From the NCBI GenBank assembly GCA_963576475.1, contig OY754981.1:22431677-22495676 (forward strand): 64,000 bases of DNA, in the 5' to 3' direction. A model generated the notes under the pieces. The model was not told the origin of the DNA, ran no database searches, and saw only the letters and a program-made list of their open reading frames with translations. The translations under genes were made by a program, and so were the position numbers. The stretch comes from Molanna angustata. Taxonomy: Eukaryota > Arthropoda > Insecta > Trichoptera > Molannidae. Within the stretch, counting starts at the first letter, position 1. Each line of letters begins with the position of its first letter. Below are positions 34,640 to 47,156 of the stretch, one piece after another.

Positions 34640-34765
34640 TAGAATTTCCTCCAAGGAAACAAGAATTCCAGACCAAAGAAGCCAGAATTGTGCGAGGAAT
34701 AATTTTAAATAATTATTCCTCTGCTGGGAATCGAGCCCAGGATGTCGGTACAGAAGTCAAAATAT
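34640..34765 (-). mobile_element. tRNA-derived SINE fragment
   Basis: The minus strand carries a box-B-like ggctcgattcccagcagagg, preceded by gacttctgtaccgacatcct. The same box-B environment (ctgctggaggtcgaacctag) occurs at 53752-53775. Confidence 0.5.
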
Positions 34766-34919
34766 AAATAATAATGCTGAAATATAAATAATAATAACTA
34801 TATAGTCTTTTCAATCTACTGAACATATCAACCACACTTATATATCATACTGAAATTTTAAGCTGTTTTATTGACAACTGTTAGACTTCGGAATAGTCCA
34901 AGTGATGATGAAATATTGT

Positions 34920-35180
34920 CTCAAAATATTTATTTATTTACTTCATTAACATTGTTATGTAGGTATACAATGGCGGGTTTATTGCCGTAAGTTAATTTCT
35001 TCCAACCATCCAAAGCAACGTGAAGCCATAATTAGTAGTGGTAGGTAAATTAAATTTATAACAAAAAACAAACTGAAAGATAAATCACAGTAACAAAAAT
35101 GGAGGGAGATAGAGGTTGTGGGATGTGATAGAGGAAAGGGAAGGAGTGTCAATTAAGAGTTATTAAACAGGTATAACAGC
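34920..35180 (-). mobile_element. LINE 3' fragment, reverse copy of 13310-13545
   Basis: The blocks 'aatggagggagatagaggtt', gtgatagaggaaagggaag and 'caattaagagttattaaaca' are the reverse complement of the LINE 3' end at 13315-13400. It begins with the (attt)n head expected for a reversed tail. Confidence 0.6.
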
Positions 35181-35184
35181 TTTA

Positions 35185-36160
35185 CAGCCAGTTTCATAAA
35201 AAGCAGCAAAAGGACCCTTTAGTTAAAGGTTTTTTAAAAATTTGAAGTCGCCTTTAAGTCGTTGCGTTTCATAAATAATAATGCCGCGTACTTTAGTAAA
35301 AGGCAGAAATGTCACCAAAATACCTGAAACTTAGATTATTTATGATACAGATACCTAGTCAGCGCAATGAATGTATGCCAACTAAAACTACTCTGAAACA
35401 GAAGAATTTCTAGTATACGTACACCTACTGACACGCACACCTACATAAAACGTAGACCAACCGATCTACCGCCTCACACACACATGTAAAAAAAACTTGG
35501 CATACATTTGAATTCGAAATTTGTACTAGATGCGGCTTCTGTACATTATAATTCTATGACCTGAAAGTTGGCAATATTGCTATCAAAATCTATGGAAACC
35601 TAGCTCATAGCATAGGTAAATCTTTCTGTTTACTACCATATAATATGTAATTTCTGTCATTGAATTGATCATTGATGTATAGGACATGTTTATGGAACAA
35701 AGCCTATCAAGAAATTCTACTTTTCCATGTGGTCGATTATTTTCCTATATGCTTTTCACCGCCGTATCACAGTACGCATCTTCTAATTATCTCATGTTGA
35801 AAAAATCATTTTGTTATATTATTCATAAAAAAATGTTTAAACAATAACAAAACTATTGAATATTAGTAAGTAATATGCACATGATCGTCAACATTCAATT
35901 GACAATATTGATATGATTGACATCAACCACAGATAATATAGAAGTAAACTTACATCAAGAGCTGACTTGAACATTATGTCATATTGCAGCACACTCTGGT
36001 GGCAAAAAAGGAACTGCTCCTAAAGAAGACTTTAGTGACTAAAGTACGAAGACACTGGACTTTAAATTAAAGTGAACTTTAAGTGACATTTTGTTGTTAT
36101 GAAACGCAATTTATTTTAAAGTCGACATTAAGTCTCCTTTAATTTTAATGAAACTGGCCA
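35185..36160. mobile_element. PIF/Harbinger-like MITE, 976 bp, TTA target duplication
   Basis: The left end cagccagtttcataaaaagc and the reversed right end (tggccagtttcattaaaatt) are near-identical terminal inverted repeats. They are flanked on both sides by TTA (35182-35184 and 36161-36163). 3-bp TWA duplications with '(g)gccagtttcat' ends are characteristic of PIF/Harbinger MITEs. The interior pairs only partly (aaaggtttt versus aaagtcgac regions) and is non-coding. Confidence 0.68.
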
Positions 36161-36234
36161 TTAGTCTTTTTAATGTTGAATCGTTTGAGACGTCGTAATA
36201 TTATCACTTAAGGTGTTCAATATTATTTTTTTTC

Positions 36235-36375
36235 CTCTTAGGTTTTATCGTACCTACTAATTATGTTGTACTTAATTTAAGTTGCACGGGTTGGTTGGAT
36301 GAGATAGCCTTATGAAAATAAGCCCGTCTTTGTGCGCATTGTTGTTCATAAACCAAATAAATAAATAATACTAAA
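36235..36375 (+). repeat. LINE 3' end with (aaat)n tail
   Basis: 'aagttgcacgggttggttgg', then gaaaataagcccgtctttgt, then aaataaataaata, is a typical Jockey/CR1 3' terminus. Confidence 0.55.
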
Positions 36376-36699
36376 ATTATTTACTAGTTTCCTATTTGAC
36401 GTTGCAGAAAATTCTAGAAATATTTCATAAATTTTCCACGATTTATTTAAGTTAATTTATAATGTTTGTCATTGATCATTGGCATTATTCCAAAATCGTT
36501 GTTTTCATATTATTTCGGTAGAAAAATATTAGGTAGATTTAGCAACAAAATATACAAAAAAACGTTAAATATAACATACCTTTAATAAAACATCTATTTT
36601 GACGATACTCCTTAAAAGTTAAACCGTCGAATGACATTCTTCTATTTCTTATTATGACTCTTCTAACGTTGGATGGCGACCATTACACCATTACTCATC

Positions 36700-36965
36700 A
36701 CGAATATTCCGTACCTACTTCTTCTTCGATGGCGCTACAGCCCAAATCAGGCATTGTCTCCATTAACTTTTGTCTCCATCCCATCCTGTCCTGTGCTGCC
36801 ACTCTCCTGGAGAAGCTGAGCCGCATCCTTTCTGGCCTCATCTTCCCACCGCAGCCATGGTCTTCCTACCCTTCTTCTCGCACCCGGGTGTCCAGTCATG
36901 ATTTGTTTCGGCATCCGTGAGGTTGGCATTCGTTGAACATGTCCAGCCCATCTCAGCCTATTCCG
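36700..36965 (-). pseudogene. LINE C-terminal fragment
   Basis: The minus-strand translation contains GARRRVGRPWLRWEDEARKD, followed by a 'DAAQLLQESGSTGQD' segment. Upstream of it the minus strand encodes a RLRWAGHVQR-like motif at about 36930-36960. 'GHV.RM', then GRP.LRW.D, is the tail of RTE/R4-like LINE proteins. Confidence 0.6.
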
Positions 36966-37244
36966 TACCTATTATTCGGGATTTTTATTGCTTCTTTTGT
37001 ATTTTTTGTAAAATTTATTTCTGATAAATCTGCACATATCGTTTAAAAAAATAAGAATTTATAAGAACTATTGCATTCATTGTTTACAATTCAATTTCTC
37101 AATAGATGGTGATACAAAAAAAGTTTCTTCGTCACTTCATAGATAGCGATGGTGTTTTTAGTCTTATACTCAAGTGAAATGATTTTGATGAATGACATGT
37201 ATAGAATTTTCATAAATAAGATAGATAAGGAACTCAATAAAAAT

Positions 37245-37385
37245 GTATAATTGGTGAACGTTGCGCAAGCGCATAAAGTGATCACATAAACCGGCCGATG
37301 ACGGATCGTAATCAGGCGTAGGTACCTTGATTTCCCGGTTCTATAATACTCCAACTTCGTCTCTATTGAGATATTAAAAAAATAT
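37245..37385 (-). repeat. SINE-like or LINE 3' block (copy 2)
   Basis: gttgcgcaagcgcataaagt and, further on, ccaacttcgtctctattgag match 8650-8795 in order and spacing, with substitutions. Confidence 0.5.
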
Positions 37386-37490
37386 CAAAAGATTCCACCT
37401 CGGTACAGGCAAAGCCTAGTGAGGTGGATTTATGATAATATGTAAAATGATATTGTTAATTGTTATAAATAAATAAATAAAAAAAAATAA
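37386..37490 (+). repeat. LINE 3' end ('gcctagtgaggtgg' block) with (aaat)n tail
   Basis: A ccacctcggtacaggcaaag block and gcctagtgaggtgg are followed by taaataaataaataaaa. The same block as 13100-13135 and 49040-49085. Confidence 0.5.
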
Positions 37491-38100
37491 AAAAAGTTTA
37501 TTTTGTTTAAAATAATAATTAAAAGCGTTTTTCGTTCTATCAAATAAATTTTATATTTTTTCTTTTACAATGTCATATTGTTTAGTTTTTTATAAGAGAT
37601 AAGAGGAATTTAATTGGGCGACATACCAACATTATTCAGTTTATTTGATTGACTGACAGTCGAACCAATGTTACCATAAAGTGCACTTTTAAGTTAAACG
37701 CAGTATACTTTATAGATATTCCATGGATATTACTTTTCTGCGGTTTTAATACAAGAGAAAGGTAACAACCATTTTATTATATCACAATCTGGGGTGCACT
37801 TTAATGAATGAACGTGATTCAATAAAATTTTATGCTTTGTAAATTGGTCGTGTTAATTGGTCCTAACTGTATGTGTATTGTTAATTAAATGATACTGTTT
37901 CACTCCTTTAGGGAATATTCTGGAATAATATTATTTGATTATCTGATAAAATTATTTGCTATTAATGACACTGCTGGGATAGGACAACACTTGAAAACAA
38001 CAGCAAAAATATTTGTTATATTACGCCTGGATTCATGCAATGTGTAAATCATTTGTCATATTACGCCTAGATTCATGCAATTTTAAAGCATTTTTCTAAA
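37491..38100. other. AT-rich DNA with a short duplication
   Basis: A 25-30-nt segment containing 'atattacgcctggattcatg' occurs twice at about 38018-38085. No gene recognised. Confidence 0.4.
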
Positions 38101-38101
38101 A

Positions 38102-39132
38102 CTAGTTGCATGTAACACATGAGATCCAACTGTCGATAGCGATAGTATGTATAGTTGAAGAATAAGAATCAAACTATAAACCCATAAATCCAAATTATTG
38201 AAAATTTTAACACATGTTGGTATGTTTGTCAAGATAGGACAGTATGGAGGTCAGTCCTGTTTTCCTACCCGGAATATGAAAACAGCATGATGGTTCTGTA
38301 TGTATGTTTGGAGATTAAGTACCTATCAAACTATTAAGTCTTCTTACATATTGTGTATAGGCGACTGCCCTACAAATTGTATGAAGCAATGTCGTCACTA
38401 CATTAAATTTTTATAAAAATTGTTAAAAAAAGTTTGAGATGTGCTAATACAATGTTTAGATTTTTTATAGAAAATTGAATTATCTAGTTGGGGTATTTCG
38501 GCTTTTTTCGATATTTTTGAAAAATTTAGAAATATATGCAGTTAAACTGATAAATTTATCATAAAAAAAATATTTTTCTTAATAAAAAATGTTTGAGAAA
38601 CCCTGGAATTTTTTTGAAAAAATAAATTTGAGATCTTATATTTGTATATATTTTTACCAATTTTCAGCGTTCTAGCTTTTATGGTTTCTGAGATATATGG
38701 AAAAATAAAGTAAAAATTCAAAAGTTGATAACCCCTGACTGAAACAAAAATTCAAAATTCTGAGTATAAAAGTTTTGTAGGCCTGTAACTGTTTATATAT
38801 TCTGAAATTTTGGGCTCTGTAAATTGAGCGGATCAAAAGTTATAAGGGGGGGACGGACACACACACAGACACACACACAGACACACACAGACACACACAG
38901 ACACACACACAGACACACACACAGACACACGAAATGTTCTACTCCGAATTCTGAGTAAATCCGTGTATGGAACATATATGCTGCGAAGCCTCTAAGTTGG
39001 TGTTTTTTGACTTCAAAGTTGGAAAAGCCGTGAAAAAAGTAGACCTCTCCATACAATTCTCGCGTATTCTGGCTTGATACATTGTCGATATGTTAAGAGA
39101 ACAAAGTTCTCCTGAACAAATCGACAGTTGGA
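38102..39132 (-). mobile_element. Helitron-like element with internal CA/GT tract (copy 2)
   Basis: Reverse full-length relative of 8803-9794: CTAG at 38102-38105, subterminal gatccaactgtcgat at 38127, and the outer start (…cgacagttgga) ending at 39132. The microsatellite is 38858-38929. A 50-nt insertion around 38235-38290 distinguishes it from copy 1. Confidence 0.7.
38858..38929 (-). repeat. (CA)n microsatellite with regular 'cagaca' interruptions
   Basis: cacacacaga units repeated; equivalent to the GT tract of copy 1. Confidence 0.9.
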
Positions 39133-39411
39133 ATATAAATCTGTTTTTATTTGAATGAAAAGTGGAATTCTACAAAATAAATAATTGCCAACAAATTAAT
39201 TGACAGGTTGTCAAATCCCACAAACCACAATTAAAATACCACATTTTGAATTGAAACAATGCATTTTGCATTGTTTCTTTACTATTATTATTTTAGATAT
39301 TCTCGGCGTGCTATTTTTGTCTGACCCCTCAATACATTCTGATTAATGTGTTTCTTCCAATGTTAGTTTCATCTTCATATTCGTTTACATTAATCTGATA
39401 TCTCCGATATC

Positions 39412-41200
39412 GGTAGCTAAGCGAAAGCAAGGGGAAGTTAAAGGTTCAAAGTGTATAAATGATAAAGATGGAAATATGCTGATCGATAACGAAAGTGTGA
39501 AAGAGAGGTGATGTGAATATTTCGAATATTTCAAAGAATTGTATGAAAGCGTTCAAGGTGACATAGTGCGACAGAGGACATGGGTTATTGATGAGAATGA
39601 AAGAGATGAAATAACGGGAGAAGAGGTGAAAGAAGCGGTTAATCACGCAAAAACAGGTAAAGCCGCTGAAATGGATTGTGTGGCAGCCGAATTTATCAAG
39701 TGTGGCGGTAAAAAATCAACGAAATGGTGTCTATCGCTTTTCAATAAATGTTGGGAAGCTGGGTACACTCCGTCGGATTGGAGAAATGCAGTTGTAGTTC
39801 CTCTCCTCAAAGGGAAGGCTGCAAAAACTATAGAGCTATCAGCTTGTTAAATTCAGCTGGCAAGATGTATGCAAGACTTATTGACCAGAGAATTTGCAAA
39901 ATTACGGAATGAAGATATGGGACGCCCAAGGTGCGTTTGTAGGGGGTAGAGGATGTATCGATCAAATTATCTCTTTGCGTTCATAGAACTAGAAAAGGCA
40001 CATGATCAAGTGGATAGAGAAAAATTGTGGGATATCCTATCAATATATAGAGTGAAGAGCAAACTAATACATGCCGTGGCATCTTTGTATGAAAATAGTG
40101 GAGCTTGTGTTCGTGTCAATGATGCGCTGACAACATGGTTACCTATTCATAAGGGGGTGAAGCAAGGCTGCGTATTATCCCCATGGCTATTCAATTATTT
40201 ATATTTTATATTGATCATTGCGTAAGAGCACTAAGCATGAAAATATATAGGCCTGACACTAAGTACTGTAAATGTACGTGATTTGATGTATGCAGATGAT
40301 AAAGTGGTGATTACTGAATGTAAGGATGAGTTACCATATTTAGTGAATAAAGTGTATGAAGGATGCCTGTGAATGGGCTGAGAATGAATGTGAGTAAATC
40401 TAAGATATTGGTAATCGGAAAAACTGAAAGTATATCTCCATATATGATAAATGTAGAGAACGAATGGCTAGAACAAGTACAAGTACTTGGGGGGTATTTT
40501 TGAACGGAATGGAAGATCTGATAAAGATATTGAAAGAAGAGCTATGACAGGTAATATAATAAATGGAGCACTCAGACCACTAATGTCCGATCCAAGCATT
40601 TCAAAGGAAGCCAAAATATCCGTACATAATGCAAATGTAGTGCGTACATTGATGTATGCCAGTAAAAGATGGACGTAGCAAAAGAAGTATGAAAGTAGAG
40701 GAGAAATTTATTTCAATTCACGTCAGTAAACTCGCCACTTGCGCAGGGTGCAAGTGTTTATTATTATTAAAGTAGAATGAATGCTGTGGAAATGAGATCA
40801 CCAAGAAGAGTATGTAATAGAACGATAAATATATGATAGCATGAAAAATGAGGACATAAGGAGAAAATGCAAGATAAAGAAGAGTATTATATGTAAAATG
40901 AAGGTGAATTCCTTGAGGTGGTTTGGACATATTGAAAGAATGAATGATGAACGACTGAATGATGAAAAAAAAATATACTTGGGTGTAAGAAATGGAGTGA
41001 ATAGCAGATGCCGCCCCAGAAAGGGATGGCATGACCACGTGGATGATATTCTAAAAGAAAGAAATATGCTTGAAAAATCGACGAGCATGTATGAGACGAT
41101 GCACGGATGTAAAGGAAGCTAGGAATGTGTTCGAAAATTGAGGAGTATGGTGTTCGGTTCTCTCTGCTTACCCCGTAAGGGATTTGGCGTGATGGTATGT
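39412..41200 (+). pseudogene. Broken RTE-like LINE ORF with RT domain
   Basis: Pieces in order: VAKRKQGEVKG (39412); EEVKEAVNHAKTGKAAEMD (RT start) and WEAGYTPSDWRNAVVVPLLK (39539-39850); FAFIELEKAHDQVDREKLW and GVKQGCVLSPWLFN (39953-40200, RT motifs A and B); LMYADDKVVITECKDELPYL (about 40287-40345, YADD catalytic motif); GRSDKDIERRAMTGNIINGA and SVHNANVVRTLMYASKRWT (40487-40675); and the tail KVNSLRWFGHIERMNDERLN with RPRKGWHDHVDDILKERN (40841-41122). Frame changes and stops separate the pieces. Motif A has Glu where the catalytic Asp is expected. The end 'ccccgtaagggatttggcgt', then gatggtatg, is the LINE terminus. The apurinic endonuclease half is missing. Confidence 0.85.
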
Positions 41201-41599
41201 ATGCATTAATCCGATATTACTAATCGAATTGGAATTCTGTCAGAAATTGTGAACAGCCACGCATTTGAACTGTGTATATATGAACACAATATAATGTAAG
41301 TATATTAATAGAATGTGATCCGACTTCACCATTGAACTTATTTCCATGATTTGCAAATGGATGCAGAAATATATATGTAATGGCATGGATTGGTACAACA
41401 AATTCATGTGCATGATGTATGATTCACGTTTCTATATTGAAATTATTAGTTTTGTTATCTAATACTGAAATTATTAAAATCTTTAGTTTCCTCATTAGTT
41501 AAATCAAAGTTTAATCAATCAAATAAAAAATAGGTTTATTTAATTTATTAATTATATTCACTTCATTTGCAATAATTATGTGTATATTTTTTGACAAGT

Positions 41600-41665
41600 T
41601 TTTAATATCTCAATAGAGACGAAGTTGGAATATTATAGATGAACCAGGAACTCAAGGCACCTACA
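41600..41665 (+). repeat. Dispersed 'atctcaatagagacgaagtt' block
   Basis: Same block as at 5040, 8760, 37350 and 61965, followed by a 'gaaccaggaactcaaggcac' stretch that matches the reverse of 8735-8755. Confidence 0.5.
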
Positions 41666-42348
41666 GGCAATATCATTGACTCACGACAGAGAAAGAAATC
41701 CAATGTTTGCGTATTTGAAAATTATATTTTTTTCGATTCTGTAGGTATATATAATATTTTTTTCTTTTGTTTTTTAATGTCTCTTTTACACACGAGTCCT
41801 TCCACCCTGGTAAAGGGCTATGTCCTTTTTTATCGTGTATCTTTTTATGTATTTTTTCACTGTGTTTTTTTAATGTATATATTATAAATTAATAAAAAAA
41901 CAGCTTGATGGCTGCAGTTTCCAATATGTAGCTTTTTTGACACTTCGATTTGATATACATATATTCAAAAGTTAACGTCGATATTATCACAGTGGGGAAC
42001 TCTTCGTCAAGCATATTGAAATATAGGTATTGTATTGTATTTTTTTTACACCCTGTGCATGTGACGAGTTTTTGACAGTTGGAAATTTTAAAAACATTTC
42101 TAGAATTTTTTTTTAGTATTCTGAATTTTAACGTGAAGTTGGCTGTGATTAGGTGTTATGTACCGATTTCGAATAGGTAGCTATCCCAGATTAATATGGA
42201 ATTTGAAAACAAAAATTAGCACATGTAAATTGATAATATATGGTTTACAGGCAATGTCTTAAGACTTCCATGAGGTCTGCTTAAAATATATCAATGCACA
42301 AAAAAACTTAAGTCTTTATTTTAATGATATATTTTTCTGTTTTTTCAG

Positions 42349-42430
42349 TCATGGCGGGGCTCCTCCGCCACCACCTATGATGGGTCTACACACAGGACGA
42401 ATACCATCATTCAAAAATACCCATGGAGAG
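42349..42430 (+). CDS. Exon (internal) of a Pro-rich Z-disc/actin-scaffold-like gene
   Basis: The acceptor tgttttttcag ends at 42348 and the donor gag|gtaaat follows 42430. The 82-nt exon contributes one base to a split codon, then 27 codons reading HGGAPPPPPMMGLHTGRIPS and FKNTHGE. It ends in phase 0 and joins directly to the phase-0 start of the next exon (42884). The frame is the only one without the stop or odd composition seen in the others, and its poly-proline run matches the style of the downstream exon. Upstream exons must exist but were not identified in the window. Confidence 0.75.
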
Positions 42431-42883
42431 GTAAATACCTACTTCCAGTATTAGGAATAAACATGACATGCATTTTCTTAATATTCTTTTAACTAAAGTT
42501 ATCTTTACATGTTTACAAATTCTGCTCTAACTTCCAGGCGTGGTGGGCATTTGGTTTTATTCAGGACAATAATGTATTTTGTACTCACAAATATATGTGT
42601 TAAATATTTTTTCATAAACCATTACAGTAAAGCAATCATTGTTTTACACTTATGTTATTTATTTTAGATTATTCTTTATATAAGATTCACTTGACATTCA
42701 CAAAAATTTCACTGGAATGGTCAGGTTAAAGGCATTTTCATTTTCGGATTATTCATGGAAAATAAGTCTTTATTTACGTTTAGATGTCAATATGACATTT
42801 ATTTTATTTTGTTGGTATTTAAAAAAAACTTCGAATATATTGAGTTTTTTTAACATCAATTAATACTAAATTGTTATTTTCAG

Positions 42884-44949
42884 AATTTTCAAACTCGGTG
42901 TGCTGCTGAGCCTCCTGCATGCGTCCAAAATGCGATGATGACAAAAGATAAAAAACCTTTCACTTATACACCAGGAGGTCTCGACTTGTCACAGATCAAG
43001 ACACCGAGTATGGCAAGAAGACTCAATAGACAACAACAGCAGGCAGAAGATCAAGAGAATCCTGCATACTTCAGACAGCCCAGTGTAAATGGTGGACCAC
43101 CAGGTCCTCCACCGCCTCCCCCGCCACCCTGTGCACCTCCTCCGCCTCCACCTTTAGTTATTAATGTCTCAGCACCGGCTAAACAAGTTGCTGAAGGAGA
43201 AAGACCAGAAATAGTTATACCCGATAATCCAATAGGGATGCTTCGGAAAACCAACAGTCCTTATCATTGGGAAGCAGAACAATCAGATAGAATAAACCAA
43301 GGTCTGATACCTAAATTCGTTGACAAATCAGCTACTCCCAGTCCTGTTGGTCAGCAAATGAGAAAACCTCCGCCCCAGCAGTTTTATCAAACCCCTCCAC
43401 AGCAATATACTCCACCTGTGTCCAATCAAAACATACCACAACAAACATCGAGACAAGTTAATCAAGTTCAGCAAAATAATCAATCACCCGCAAGTCCCAT
43501 TTGGAAACCAGAACCAAAATATCCAGGATCTCCACAAGGACAAAACACCTCATCACCTCTCAATTGTACCTCACCAAATCAGCAACACACTCCGACGAAA
43601 GATACGCTTCAGAGACAAGATTCCCAATTTAATCTCAGTCCTTCTCCGTGGGGTAAAGAATCTCCATTTCCAAATTCATCATCTTCGAATACAACCAGCA
43701 CTGGAAGCAATCAAACCGTTTCACCAAATTATGATACACAAAGCAGTGCTAAATCTGTGACACCAATATCAAGTCCAGCCAGTCCATGGCGACAACAAGA
43801 CACGAGAAATTCTCCATACAATCAAGAGTTTCGAAATGTTCCAAATCAATTTGAAGTTATTTCTCCCCCAATACAACAACACACGAATCAAATGTCACCA
43901 TCACAAGGTATAAAGAGTCCGAAATATGCCCAGTCAACTCCGAGTCCAAGATCAAATAATTCTGCAGATATTCAACAGCAAAATGTTACACCATGGAGAC
44001 AACCAAATGTTTCACCGAATGCACAGCAAAATCAAGTTTATAATAATAGTAACCAATCTTCGAATGCAATAAATAATCAAACGCGTAGTCCATGTTATCC
44101 ACAAAACTTAAGACAAGGGAATGTCAGATCTCCTAGTCCACCCAAACAAAATTATCAGCAGCAAAACTCTCCAAGTAATGACGGAGAATTACGTTTTCAA
44201 ACTCATATGACAATCCCTGTTACTCCTAGAAAAGTGAAAAATGATCAAAGATCCGAATCTGTGGAAAGTCCAAAAGAGACGCTTCCGTGGGTCCGTGGTG
44301 AAAATACAATCAATAAGTCAATACCTGCCCCACCATGGTGTCAAAGATCTGAAAGTCGAAAAAGTTTGCCAAGAGATACACAAGAACAAACGGATAACTC
44401 AAGCCCCGTTCAACCACCTTGGAATCAAAGGCCGTCTGAAGTCCGCAAAAGCTTGCCGAAAGAAGTTGTTTATGTCACATCACCAATCGTGTGTGAGCCT
44501 CAACCTCCATGGGTCACAGAAAACAGAAGGTTTGAAACTTTACCCAGAGCCAACCAGAACAAAGCACCTGCCATGCCAACTTCCCCGGAACAGATCGTCC
44601 AAAACGTACGGAGGTGTGATACTCAAGGAAGAGTCATTCCCATACAAATGGAGATGAATAAGCAAGAAGTTCTCCAAAACAATGGCCATGGAGGCAGAAA
44701 TCAGCAGCAGCCACAACTAAGAATTATCATTGATATGAATCAACAAGGACAACCAACTCACAATAACATGCAAGGACCTCAGCAGCACATAGCGAGAGTT
44801 TTAACGCCACAACTTATGAGAATGGACGGAGCAACTGTGTGTAGTCCTGTCCGCCACGAACCACCACCAAACAACTTTTCAAATCAACCGAGAACAAGAA
44901 TTATTCCTATTCAGATGGAACCTTCAAGTCCTGGGGTCACATCACCCAG
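42884..44949 (+). CDS. Large exon of a Pro/Gln/Ser-rich scaffold protein (Z-disc or actin-associated, inferred)
   Basis: The exon follows ttattttcag (ends 42883), starts in phase 0 (NFQTRCAAEPPACVQNA, then MMTKDKKPFTYTPGGLDLSQ) and ends at 44949 before gtaaat, giving 688 codons plus two bases. Seen: a KPFTYTPGGLDLSQIKTPSM motif near the start; poly-proline blocks at 43107-43155; a long disordered Q/N/S/P region with repeated S/T-P-x-W-(R/K/G) motifs; a threefold 'PPW..(R)..E.R(K)SLP' repeat at about 44320-44560; and repeated R(V/I)IPIQME motifs at about 44633 and 44905. No enzyme domain. An internal ATG at 42935 is open to the end, but the splice acceptor makes it an unlikely start. The motif style recalls Enigma/ZASP and synaptopodin-2-like muscle proteins. 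This is recognition by eye, so the name is withheld. Confidence 0.85.
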
Positions 44950-45304
44950 GTAAATATAATTTAATCGATTTGGTTCTTCAAGAAAAACATCGAATCGCGT
45001 GTCTTACAATAAACGAGTGTCTATTGTGGTATATTTCTAAAATATATTAAGATTTTGAGATAACTTGTTAATTCAAATGACTGTTTCGAATTACGAGTAT
45101 GTTTTCATGTAGACAATAAAGACATATCAGTGGTTTATTTGAAAAACAACTCAAGAATTAGGATGTGCTCATTTATTAACCAAATGAATTATTTACTGGA
45201 TATAGTATTTATGTAAATCATTTCATATATAATGGTACCCGGTTCAGGTTTTATTGTATAGATATTACATGTTTATAAGAATTAATGGAAGTAACTTTAT
45301 GTGA

Positions 45305-45385
45305 CTGTAATAGGTAGGTACTGGATACGAGCCAGTCCAGCGCATTAACAACTCAGCCACCTGAATCTGAATGGAAATCCAATTC
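45305..45385 (-). mobile_element. tRNA-like SINE head fragment
   Basis: The minus strand reads 'ggtggctgagttgttaatgc' (box A-like), gctggactggctcg, then a decayed box B (ctcgtatccagta). Short and degenerate. Confidence 0.45.
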
Positions 45386-46799
45386 CAATTGTGAACTAAA
45401 ACAAAATATTCATATTAATGTTAATCAATCAAATGCTTCTTGTTGTCATGGACTGTTCCTTGCTTCCTGTTTTTTTTTTCACATGTCACTTCTTTTTGTG
45501 TTTTGGTATGTTTCCTTAATAAATTATTTGTTTACTCTCTTTCAGCAGGCAAAATTGACGGGCTGACATAATCCCGGGCCCTGTTTCATAAACCACACGA
45601 GGTCTCTAATTTGGTGCTTTATAAATTACACAGCTTTTAGGGAAAGTTTATGTTGAAATAAAAGCTTTGAACATAGCGACGGCTTAAAATAAACTTGATT
45701 AAATTGTATGCGAAATTGTTTTGAGATGATTACAGACTAACAGTGCTTAAATACCCCCCCTAACAATTTAGGTGTTTGATGGTTCAAATACTTTTTAGAT
45801 CCGAAATGTCGTTTAGCTCATATGATGTGGTTGAGATTCTTATTATCAAAGACGTATTGCAATAATATTCAAGACGATTAGGTAAAAAATGGCCTTAATC
45901 GATTATTCTATACGTAAAATTATTTGGAGTATCAGCTCTATGCATACGTATTAAATTAATATCAATCTCTGATTTTCAAAAATTATTCAGATGTTTTTTC
46001 AATTTTCACTTTAACGGTCTATAGTTTTATACTTCTCCAACTATTGAGTTATCGGCCTTAAACAGAGATTAATAATTTACTTAATTTAATTAAGAAATGA
46101 ACGATATAACACCTTAGTTTAAATAATAAATGGATAGTTAAAAAAAAATAAAATGTAATTGTTTTATTATGAGTAGGCTATGTTGAAACAAATCGTCACT
46201 TCAAATTTAGGTGTAGGTATATTAAAATTAAACAAAAATGTAATTTGAATTTGAAAAATTCAATTTGTATATTTAAAAATCAATTTATATATTTAACTAT
46301 ATTAAATTAGTTGGTTTATGTAACATAACATTATTTGTCAACTTAATGAACCTCGTGGAATACCTACATATCAAAACAATAACAATTTAGTGTTTGTGCT
46401 AAAGTTTGAAAAATATCATCATAAAGTATTATTGAAATAATGTGATTTTATTGAAATCAACAATAATTAACTACCCTTTATACCTTATTGTGTTGTAAGC
46501 CTTAATATTTCTTCTTACCTAATATTTACATATATAAAGAAAAAAACTTCAAAAAAATAATAATATTGCATGTTCATTATGCTATTTCATCATCAAATGT
46601 GTGCATTTCATTACGTTTTATTATGTTTTGTTGGTATTCTTAGGAAAATTAGAAACTTATTTTAACATTTATTTGGCATGAGTATTATTTATTGAAATGT
46701 GTGTCAATGAAAGTAGATTGAATACTCACATTGCAAGGTTTTTAAATCAATTGCGTCATTGTTATTGTTATCTCTACAAGATCGTTTGAATCTACATTA

Positions 46800-47025
46800 A
46801 TATTCTCAATTTGTATTACTGAGATAATTAGTAGATATCTGATTCTTGAGTCAAAGGGCCAGCATTCGATTCCTGATTGAGAAAGAGTACTTTTATGTGT
46901 TTTCTGCTGTCTGGACTTGTGATATGACAAACATAAAAAGTTACCAAATTGGTTGCGTATTTTATTAATATCTGACATATGTACCTACTCGGTACCTGTT
47001 AGTTACAAGATGAGCAAAGTTGCTA
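46800..47025 (+). mobile_element. tRNA-derived SINE in the last intron
   Basis: A box-B-like gcattcgattcctgattgag at about 46863-46882 is followed by the body 'gtgttttctgctgtctggac' … 'gtacctgttagttacaagat', the same as in the SINE at 19960-20107. The 5' tRNA part is decayed. Confidence 0.6.
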
Positions 47026-47156
47026 TAAATATTGAAATAAAACAAAACTTGCTAAAACAAATCGTTGGCTCAGAGTTCTTCATCATATCGCATTAAGAAA
47101 AGTGTTTTGCGTCTATGATAATAGCGTTTATTTTATCTTCGTGGTTTGTTTTTCAG

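Larger units (their letters stand above)
44950..47156 (+). other. Intron of the scaffold gene, containing a SINE and repeat debris
   Basis: gtaaat donor and ttttcag acceptor. It holds a reversed tRNA-like fragment (45305-45385), a 'gggccctgtttcataaacc' stretch at 45577 resembling a Harbinger-type TIR without a visible partner, and a SINE at 46800-47025. Otherwise AT-rich. Confidence 0.8.

Noticed and set aside
43051..43254. Glycine-rich frame on the minus strand
   Set aside because: Antisense shadow of the poly-proline stretch in the host exon.
44241..44657. 138-codon plus-strand frame inside the large exon
   Set aside because: Out-of-frame shadow of the spliced gene. The main frame has the coherent motifs and splice phases.
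42935..44953. Single-exon gene starting at the ATG at 42935 and ending at 44953
   Set aside because: The frame is open upstream to a good acceptor at 42883, and a consensus donor at 44949/44950 with a matching phase leads to a conserved-looking last exon.
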